DNA of 20,459 nucleotides from Chloroflexota bacterium (lineage in GTDB: Bacteria > Chloroflexota > Ktedonobacteria > Ktedonobacterales > Ktedonobacteraceae): NCBI GenBank assembly GCA_005879655.1, contig VBJK01000110.1, positions 28,369-48,827 on the forward strand, written 5' to 3'. This document shows, piece after piece, positions 6,606 to 15,500 of the stretch. The notes beneath the pieces are model-generated. The model was not told the origin of the DNA and ran no database searches. It saw nothing but the letters and a program-made list of their open reading frames with translations. The position numbers and the translations under genes were made by a program. Position 1 is the stretch's first letter. Every line of letters starts with the position of its first letter.

Positions 6606-9585
6606 TCCTGAGCTATTGGTGGGGATCTGTATGGAACGCTCCATTGAGATGGTCGTAGGAATCCTGGGTGTGCTCAAGGCAGGAGGGGCCTATGTGCCAC
6701 TCGATCCCGCGTATCCGGCAGAGCGCTTGACTTTCATGATACAGGATACCCAGGTTGCGCTCTTGCTCACTCAGGAGCACCTGCGTGGGCGATTACCTGT
6801 TATTGACGCACAACTCCTGTGTCTTGATAGTAACTGGTCGCTGATCGCTCAGCAGTCAGCAGAAAATCTGCATGGCCCGGTTGAGGCGGAAAATCTGGCA
6901 TACGTCATCTACACGTCAGGCTCAACGGGTCAGCCCAAGGGCGTGCTCAATAAGCATCGTTCGCTTGTCAATCTGTGTTTTGCATTACGCACGTTTTTTG
7001 CTCATCCAGAGGTACGGCATGTCTCCTTGCTCACATCCATCAGCTTTGATATCTCCGTCAATCAGATCTTCCCCACACTCGCCTTTGGTAAAACCCTGTA
7101 CATCATTGCAGAGGAAATCAAACTGGACGCCCTGCAATTCCTGACTTTTATGCAAGAGCGTATGCTTCACCTGCTTGATTGTGTGCCATCATATCTCGAC
7201 CATTTGCTGACAACGCTCTCTGGACGTAGCATGGCCAACGAAGTCGCCTATATTCTCGTAGGTGGTGAAAAGCTCGAACGTTCGTTACTACAGCAAACCT
7301 TTACCCAACTCGGCCCCGGCACAGTAGTCGTCAACATCTATGGTCTCACCGAGATCGATGATATCAGTACACTGCTACCCATCTCCGTGCATCAACTTGC
7401 ACAACCGATTACCATTGGACACCCGATACAAAATACGCAGGTGTATATCCTGGATGCCTTCTACAACCCATTACCCGTTGGCGTGATGGGCGAACTGTTC
7501 ATTGCAGGAGAAGGGCTTTCACGGGGCTACTTGAAGCAACCTGCACGCACAGCAGAAAAATTTGTGCCCAATCCTTTTGAGCCTGGCAAGCTCATGTGCA
7601 GGACAGGTGATCTGGCAAAGTGGTTAGCAGATGGTCAAATCGAACTACTTGGGCGGATCGATCACCAGATCAAACTGCATGGCTTTCGCATTGAAATAGG
7701 AGAGATTGAAGCGACTTTGCAAGCACATCCTGCCGTGCAAGAGGCTGCGGTTATCCTGCGCGAAGAAGGGCAGGACAGAGACGAGGCACTGTCCCTACAG
7801 CCTCTGTCAGCCAAGAAATATCTGATAGCCTATGTGGTTCCAGCGGCGGCGTCACGAGAGGCGGGGTCCAGGGGAGTGGCCCCTGGCGGGGTTTCAGGGG
7901 TATTCCCTGATCTTTCCTCACCCCCCACCCCCGAAGTGGGCGCACAAAAAAACCTCCCCTTGAAAGAGCAGGAATCTTGGGCAGAGGCTACCTCCGCCCT
8001 GCAAGGGTATCTCCGTGAGCAATTGCCAGAATATATGGTACCAACGCATATAGTCTTTCTGGAAGCCCTGCCACTGACAGCCAATGGCAAAGTGGATCGT
8101 AAAGCCTTACCGGTTCCTACAACTCTTGGGCGTAACGAACTCACCTTTGTAGCTGCCCGCGAGCCAGTCGAACGCACTTTGGCAGCCATCTGGGAACAGG
8201 TGCTAGGAGTGCGAACGCAAGTGGGGCTGCATGACAACTTCTTTGCTTTGGGAGGTGACTCCATTCTCAGTATGCTCATTGTTGCACGTGCTCGACAAGC
8301 AGGTTTGCGCAAGTTGACACTCAAACAGCTCTTTCAGTACCCGACGATTGCCGAACTGGCCACCGTTGCAGGACCTTTGGAGGAAGCCTATGAGTTATCG
8401 GGCGAACAAGCGGAGGTGACCGGACCAGTGCCACTCACACCAATCCAGCACTGGTTCTTCGAGCAGGATTTGTTACAGCCCCAGCATTTCAACCAATCCG
8501 TGATGTTGCAGGTACCTGCTAGTTGGAAGTTACAGCCTCTGCAACAGATCTTGGACTCATTGCTCATCCGACACGATGTCTTGCGGTTGCGCTATGAACA
8601 TACAGAGACTGGTTGGCAGCAACGACTCGTTAGTGTCGCGGAAGCGGGATCTGTCACCATCGAGAGACTCGATCTGACTCAGATTGCCGCAAGCCAACAC
8701 GCCGAGCGCATCGCGGATAGAGCCAATCGCATCCAGGCCAGTCTGGATGTACAACTCGGTCCCCTTCTGCGTGTAGTCCTGTTTGAGCTGGGAAATGGCA
8801 AACCAGCACGGCTACTCATAGTGATTCATCATCTAGCCATCGATGGAGTTTCCTGGCGCGTGCTGCTAGAGGACCTCCAACTAGCGATGGCTCAGCTACA
8901 AAGGGACGAACCGATAGCTTTGCCTGCTAAGACGGTTTCCTTCCAACGTTGGGCGGAGCATTTGCAAGAGCTAGCTCAGTCCGCTCCGTTGCAAAAAGAA
9001 CGAGCCTACTGGCTAAGGGTTGCCCAGGTATCGACTGTCTCTCTCCCACGCGATTTTTCTGTGGGAAGTAACACATGGGACTGGGCACGTACCGTCAATA
9101 TAACACTGACGAAGGAGGAGACACGACTCCTGCTCCAAGAGGCTCCTCTGCCCTATCGCAGTCACATTCAGGAACTCTTGCTGGTGGCCTTAGTACAGAC
9201 GTTGACACGCTGGATGGGAACGCAGAGCATCAGGTTGGATATGGAAGGGCATGGTCGTGAGGAACTCTTAGACGAAATGCTGGATGTCAGCCGCACGGTA
9301 GGCTGGTTTACCAGCCTGTACCCGGTAGTCTTTATTCTGCAACAGAATGGTGGGATGGAACCATCGGACAGGTTATCCCAACAGCGCCGATGGATCAAGA
9401 CGATCAAAGAACAACTGCGCAGTGTGCCCCATAAAGGGGTGGGCTATGGCCTCTTGCGCTATCTGTCTGACGACCCTGAACTGCGAGAGCAGCTTGCGTC
9501 TGCCTTGCCCTCTGAAGTGAGTTTCAACTATCTGGGACAGTTCGATCAGTCACTGATGAGTACCTCCGAGACTGCTATCTCTTAG
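6535..9585 (+). CDS. NRPS fragment: A (specificity unclear)-PCP-E, N-terminally detached and C-terminally cut
   Basis: Read as an independent gene it would start at TTG 6535, inside the palindromic repeat and with no good ribosome binding site, or at ATG 6631. More likely it is the middle of one ancestral NRPS gene. From ELLVGICMERS onward it is a normal A domain: YTSGSTGQPKG (from Y126), FDISVNQIF (171), NIYGLTEIDD and NGKVDRKAL (Lys 519). The pocket reads D-I-N-D-L-G-I-D-I-K, which I do not recognise. A carrier with LGGDSI (Ser 576) follows. Then comes an epimerase with PLTPIQHWFF (from 633), HHLAIDG (765-771), MEGHGREEL and VGWFTSLYP, ending at FNYLGQFDQ (997). The final part of the epimerase is in the next frame. 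A low-complexity insert of about 42 residues lies between A8 and A10. The epimerase implies a D-residue at this position in the intact ancestor. Confidence 0.85.
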   Translation: MPLQWNECASQADPSIIGASPCGCPELLVGICMERSIEMVVGILGVLKAGGAYVPLDPAYPAERLTFMIQDTQVALLLTQEHLRGRLPVIDAQLLCLDSNWSLIAQQSAENLHGPVEAENLAYVIYTSGSTGQPKGVLNKHRSLVNLCFALRTFFAHPEVRHVSLLTSISFDISVNQIFPTLAFGKTLYIIAEEIKLDALQFLTFMQERMLHLLDCVPSYLDHLLTTLSGRSMANEVAYILVGGEKLERSLLQQTFTQLGPGTVVVNIYGLTEIDDISTLLPISVHQLAQPITIGHPIQNTQVYILDAFYNPLPVGVMGELFIAGEGLSRGYLKQPARTAEKFVPNPFEPGKLMCRTGDLAKWLADGQIELLGRIDHQIKLHGFRIEIGEIEATLQAHPAVQEAAVILREEGQDRDEALSLQPLSAKKYLIAYVVPAAASREAGSRGVAPGGVSGVFPDLSSPPTPEVGAQKNLPLKEQESWAEATSALQGYLREQLPEYMVPTHIVFLEALPLTANGKVDRKALPVPTTLGRNELTFVAAREPVERTLAAIWEQVLGVRTQVGLHDNFFALGGDSILSMLIVARARQAGLRKLTLKQLFQYPTIAELATVAGPLEEAYELSGEQAEVTGPVPLTPIQHWFFEQDLLQPQHFNQSVMLQVPASWKLQPLQQILDSLLIRHDVLRLRYEHTETGWQQRLVSVAEAGSVTIERLDLTQIAASQHAERIADRANRIQASLDVQLGPLLRVVLFELGNGKPARLLIVIHHLAIDGVSWRVLLEDLQLAMAQLQRDEPIALPAKTVSFQRWAEHLQELAQSAPLQKERAYWLRVAQVSTVSLPRDFSVGSNTWDWARTVNITLTKEETRLLLQEAPLPYRSHIQELLLVALVQTLTRWMGTQSIRLDMEGHGREELLDEMLDVSRTVGWFTSLYPVVFILQQNGGMEPSDRLSQQRRWIKTIKEQLRSVPHKGVGYGLLRYLSDDPELREQLASALPSEVSFNYLGQFDQSLMSTSETAIS
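7850..7975 (+). repeat. GC-rich hairpin-bearing insert inside the second A domain
   Basis: Relative to the Thr A domain, about 42 extra codons separate AYVV from YLREQLPEYMVP. The DNA has a 7-bp stem (CCAGGGG 7868-7874 with CCCCTGG 7880-7886), a 6-bp stem (TCAGGG 7894-7899 with CCCTGA 7905-7910) and long C runs near 7921-7932. It is translated in frame as a Gly/Pro/Ser-rich linker in the A-domain C-terminal subdomain. This is probably a second family of interspersed repeat, different from the 83-nt palindrome; that is inference. Confidence 0.5.
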
Positions 9586-9588
9586 ATA
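9516..9588 (+). other. Frameshift junction inside the epimerase domain
   Basis: The upstream frame reads FNYLGQFDQSLMSTSETAIS then TAG at 9583. The frame one base back is open from 9516 and reads CYLLDMNALVVGEQL, which is the expected continuation of an epimerase C-terminus. The junction is shorter than usual for the family, so a small deletion probably caused the shift. ATG 9588 lies 2 nt after the stop, with no purine-rich site before it, so separate translation would depend on reinitiation. Confidence 0.75.
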
Positions 9589-12500
9589 TGAATGCACTGG
9601 TCGTTGGAGAACAATTGCATGTGCAATGGACCTATAGTGAGCAGATTCATCGGCAGGCAACGATTGAGGCAAGAGCACAAGAGTTCCTACAAGCATTGCG
9701 AGACCTGTTGGTCCACTGTCTTGAGCCTGGGGCAGGAGGCTTGACGCCCTCGGACTTCCCGCTAGCTTGTCTGGATCAAGCGACCCTCGATCGCCTGCTA
9801 GCAGGGCGGGATGGCCTGATTGAGGATCTCTATCCACTCACTCCCTTACAACAAGGACTACTCTTCCATACGCTCTCTGCACCTCAGTCAGGGGTCTATA
9901 TAGAACAGGTCAGTTGCACGCTGAGAGGCGAGTTAGCAGTAGATGCCTTTGAGCAAGCATGGCAGCAGGTTATCATGAGACATGCGGTCCTGCGCACTGG
10001 CTTTGTGTGGCAAGAGTTGCATGAACCTTTGCAGATTGTCTTTCGGCAAGTAGAGTGGTCGCTTCACGTCTTAGATTGGAAGGGTCGCTCGCTCCAACAG
10101 CAAGAGGCTGATCTGGAAACATTCTTACGTGCTGATCGTAATCAGGGCTTTGCATTGGATCAGCCTCCTCTGATGCGCTTAACCCTCGTGCAACTGAGCG
10201 AGACGCGTACGCAGGTGATCTGGACGCATCACCACCTGCTACTCGATGGTTGGAGCCTATCCTTGTTGTTACAGGACGTGTTGGCCCTCTATACAGCAGC
10301 AGTGCAAGGAGAGGTCACGGTATGTGAGCTGCGTCGCCAGTACCGGGACTATATCAGTTGGCTGGTTGCGCACAAGGGTGAGACTGCCGAGACATACTGG
10401 CGGCAAACTATGGCCGGGATAACTGCCCCAACACCACTGGGAATAGATCAGAGCGTCCGAGAACATGGCTCAGACGAGATCTATGCAAAAGAGACATTGC
10501 AGGTCGCTGCTGCGACGAGCGCAAGGTGGCAGGAGTATGCGAAGAGAGAGCATGTGACGCTCAATACGCTAATGCAAGCAGCGTGGGCACTGGTACTCTC
10601 TCGTTACAGTGGACAAAATGACGTGCTTTTCGGAAATGTGGTGGCAGGACGCCCACCAGAACTTGTGGGTGCGGAGCGTATGATCGGACTATTCATTAAC
10701 ACCGTACCTGTACGTGTGCAAGTCCAGGATGAAGAAGAGGTGGGAGTCTGGCTGAGACGATTGCAAACGCAACAGCTTGAGCAATGGTTCTATGAGAATA
10801 GTTCGCTGGTGCAAGTGCAGGGCTGGAGTGAAGTCCCACGCGATCAGGAACTTTTTGAGAGCCTATTCGTCTTTGAGAACTATCCTGTGCAAGCGGCATT
10901 GACCGAGCAAAAGGGTCTTTTTGAAGTTGAAGGTTTCCAGATAGTAGAAAGAACAAACTATCCACTGACGATTGGCGTAGAACCAGGGACGGGCAGGGAC
11001 CAGCATGGCGAGCATCTCCTCGCACCACAGCCTCTTCATTTGGAGGTGAGCTATGATTGTCGGCGTTTTACAAGAGCAACCATGCAGCGTTTGCTCCGCC
11101 ATCTAGACACGGTCCTGCAACAGTTGGTGGCTGACCCACAGCAGCAGTTGGCAACCATATCACTACATACAGAAAGGGAACGTGAGCAACTGTTAGTGCA
11201 GTGGAACGCGACCGATAGTCCCATTGCCGCAGACCTGTGCCTGCACCAGCTTTTTGAGCAGCAGGTAGAGCAGACTCCCGATGCCATTGCCATTGTCTTT
11301 GAGGAGACTGTGCTCACCTACCGGGAACTTAACAGGCAAGCCAATCAGCTCGCCCATCGTCTGCTGGGGGAGGGGGTTAGCCCTGATGTGCTAGTAGGTG
11401 TGTGTATGGAGCATTCGTTGGAACTGGTAATAGCCCTACTGGCCATTCTCAAAGCAGGGGGAGCCTATGTGTCGCTTGATCCAGAGCTTCTGCCACAAGA
11501 ACGTCTCACCTTTCTACTTGAGGATGCACAGGTCTCTCTTATCCTGACCCAGACACATGTGCGTGAGCGACTGCCTCGCGTTGCCGTTAAGATGATCTCT
11601 GTCGTCGCCACTAGTGGTGGACAAGACCCTTGCGCTGCCTCTACGGTTCCACAACAAGGATCTCCCTCCGAACATTGGCACGCTGACAATCTTAACTGTT
11701 CGGTACAGCCCGAAAACTTAGCATACTTGATTTACACATCAGGCTCGACAGGGAGACCCAAGGGCGTCATGGTGACACACCGCAGCATCTCCAATAATAT
11801 GCACTGGAGGCAGAGCGTATTTCAGTTCAAGCCTGGCGATAGTATAGTTCAGCGGACACCTCTGAGCTTCGATGTATCAGTAGGAGAGATCTTTTTCCCA
11901 CTGACGACCGGAGCCAGAGTGATTATGGCCCATCCCGAAGGGCACAAAGATAGTACCTATTTGCTCAAGCTTGCAGCTGAACAACAGGCTACGCTGCTGA
12001 ATCTGGTTCCATCATTACTGCAAGTCTGTGTAGAAGAGCCTGGATTGGAGCAATGTTTGAGTCTGCGCCATATGTTGTGTGGAGCAGAAGCCTTTCCGGC
12101 TGAGTTGCAGGAGCGCTTTTTCGCTTGTAATCATGCAGAACTCTGTAATATGTATGGTCCTACCGAAGCAACGATTGAAGTGACTCGCTGGATCTGTGAG
12201 AGGGAGAATACGGAGAGTACGGTGCCTATTGGCCGTCCTATCGCCAATACCCAGATTTATCTGCTAGATATCCACTTGCAGCCAGTGCCGATTGGAGTTA
12301 AAGGCGAAATATATATTGGCGGACTGGCACTAGCACGAGGCTATGTCAACCGCGCAGATCTGACGGCAGAGCGCTTTGTCCCCAATCCGTGGAGTATCCT
12401 TCCAGGAGAGCGGCTTTACAGGACGGGAGACTTGGCCCGTTACCGCTCTGATGGAGCCATTGAATATCTGGGTCGTATTGACCAGCAAGTAAAACTGCGG

Positions 12501-15500
12501 GGGCACCGCATCGAATTAGGAGAAATCGAGGCCGTACTCTTGCAGCATCCAGCAGTAGACGAGGCAGCAGTGCTAGTCCAGGGAGAAAGACCAGAGGATA
12601 AGCGTCTCACAGCATACCTCGTACTGCAACCTGAGCAGGAAAAGGTAGAACTCTGGCCCTCGGTTGGAGAGTATCCTGTCTATGACGAACATATCTACTC
12701 CGAGATGACGCACAATGATGCCCGCAATGCCCTCTACAAAGCGGCCCTTGCACAGACGGTGGCGGGCAAGATCGTCGTTGATGTAGGAACTGGCCGCAAC
12801 GCGATCCTAGCCCGCTTGTGCGTGGAGGCAGGAGCCAAGCGGGTGTACGCAATAGAAATGATGGAGGAGTCCTATCAGCAGGCGCAGGCGTGGGTCAACC
12901 GACTTGGTATGCAAGAGCAGATCAAGGTGCTTCATGGGGATGCCACCCAGGTACAGATCCCCGAACTGGCAGAGGTCTGTGTCTCAGAGATCTTCGGGGC
13001 CATTGGGGGGGCCGAGGGATCTGGGGTCATTTTGAATAATATTGGTCACTTGCTCACACCACAAGCCGTCGTAGTTCCCAGACGTAGCCTGACCAAGATC
13101 GTAGCTGTGAGACTGCCAGATGAACTGCAAGAGAGGCCAGCCTTCACAGAGGTCTCCAGCCAGTATGTGAGCCAAGTTTTTGCGCAAGTAGGCGCTCCCT
13201 TCGATCTGCGACTGTGTATCATGAACTTTCCATTGTCCCATCTGATCTCTGATGGAGAGATTTTTGAGGATCTGCACTACACTGGTCAGGCTGAAGTGGA
13301 GTATAATCGGCAGGTGCGGCTCACCATCACGCAGCGGACTCGGCTCGATGGCTTTCTGCTCTGGCTGATCCTCGATCTTGCTCCTGGGCAAACGCTCGAT
13401 ATCTTGCAAGGCAGATACTCCTGGCTCCCGGTATACTTTCCCGTATTTAGTCCTGGTATAGAGGTGGATGAGGGGGATGTGATAGAGATGCTCTGTCAGG
13501 GTATGCTCAGCGACAATGGTATCAACCCCAATTACCGCTTGCATGGACGGGTTGCGAGGCAGAATAGGGAGACGGTGACTTTTACCTGGCTTTCCTGCCA
13601 TCACCAACCTGCCTATAAACAAACGGACTTCTATCAGCGCTTGTTCGCTGAGGATAGTATTCGTATACGTCCGCAGCAGGGACAAGCACTTAAGAACATA
13701 CAAGAGCATATACGGGCATACTTGCCGGAGTTTATGGAGCCAAGCTCGTTTGTACTGCTAGAGCGCTGGCCACGACTCCCCAATGGGAAACTCGACCGCC
13801 GGGCACTCACCACGATTGGGCAGAAGCGTCAGGAACTACCCGCCAGCGACTGCGCTCCACGAACACCAATAGAGGAGGTTCTTGTCACTATCTGGATGCA
13901 GATTCTCAAGCTAAAACAGGTGGGGGTCCATGAGAACTTTTTCGCGTTGGGAGGGCATTCCTTGCTGGCAACGCGACTAATGGCACGGGTTAGAGCAGCG
14001 TTCTCCATAGAGATGCCATTGCGAGCTGTGTTTAATGCTCCAACCATAGCAGGGTTAGCATTGCAGGTCGAGCAGGCACTCCGCAAGGGTGAGGTGATAC
14101 AGATCCCACCATTGGTACCAATGGTACGTCCAGAGCACATCCCGCTCTCCTTTGCCCAGGAACGACTCTGGTTCCTCGATCAGTTGGAACCTGAGAGCAC
14201 TGCTTATCTGATTCCCAGTGCTTATCGCCTGCTTGGGGAGGTCCCCAACATAGAGTGCCTGGATCAGAGCCTGCTGGAAATCATCCAGAGACATGAGAGC
14301 CTGCGCACCACTTTTAGCGAGCGAGAGGGTCAGCCAGTGCAAGTGATTCACCCGGTCAGTGGCTCTACGCTGCTGGTGATCGATCTGCAAGGGCTTGGGT
14401 CAGAGCATCGAGAGCAGCAGTCTCTTGAGCTTGCCCGACAAGAAGCGCGCCATCCCTGTGATTTGGCGAAGGGACCATTATTGCGCGGGGCTGTACTGCG
14501 ATTGGAGAGTCACGAGCACGTCTTGTTGCTGACGTTGCACCACATCGTCAGCGATGGTTGGTCTGATGAGGTGCTCATGAACGAACTGATCCAGCTCTAT
14601 CAGGCCAATGTTTCAGGGCAGCCGTCAGCGCTTTCTCCCTTATCTGTCCAGTATGCTGACTATGCGCTCTGGCAACGCTCCTGGTTGCAGGGGGAAGTGC
14701 TGCAAGCGCAACTGGCTTACTGGCGAAAGCAATTGGCAGAGCTCTCGCTGCTGACACTGCCCACGGACTATCCGCGTCCAGCGGTGAAGACGGATCGAGG
14801 AGCCACTCAAGAGTCGCAGATCTCTGGGGAGGTGGTGCAAGGATTGCGGCGTCTTTGTCGCCAGGAGAATGTTACCTTGTTCATGACACTGCTGGCAGCC
14901 TTTCAAGTGTTGTTAGCTCGTTACAGCGGAGAAGTCAATATTGCCGTGGGGACGCCCATTGCCAATCGCAACTTTGCAGAGATTGAAGGACTGATCGGTT
15001 TCTTCGTGAACACGCTGGTGATGCGCACAGATCTTGCAGGCAATCCAACCTTTCTCGAAATCTTGCTAAGCGTACGTGAGGTCTGCTTGCAGGCCTATGT
15101 TCATCAGGATATCCCCTTTGAGAAAGTTGTGGAGGAACTTGCACCTGTGCGAGATATGAGCCGCTCCCCACTTTTCCAGGTGATGTTTGTCATGCAGAAT
15201 ATGATAGGGGAGAGAAGATCCATTCAAGGAGCAGATCCGGTCAGGATGAAAGTCGTGCCGCTCTCGGTAGAAGGGACGACTAGCAAGTTCGATCTGACCC
15301 TGTCAATGACTGAGACAGAGCAAGGGTTGCACTGTGATTTGGAGTATAGTACGGACCTGTTTGAGCAGGCTTTCGTCACGCGCCTGCTCGATCACTTCCA
15401 AACGTTCCTCGAAGGCATTGTGCAAGACCCGCAGGCTCACCTCTCTGATCTGCCGCTACTGGACGAAGAAGAGAGCAAGCAACAGCTCGTAGAGTGGAAC

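Noticed and set aside
12984..13709. 241-residue open frame on the minus strand
   Set aside because: It lies entirely opposite the methyltransferase and A-domain coding sequence, has no recognisable motif and is explained as an antisense shadow. The same applies to the other minus-strand frames.
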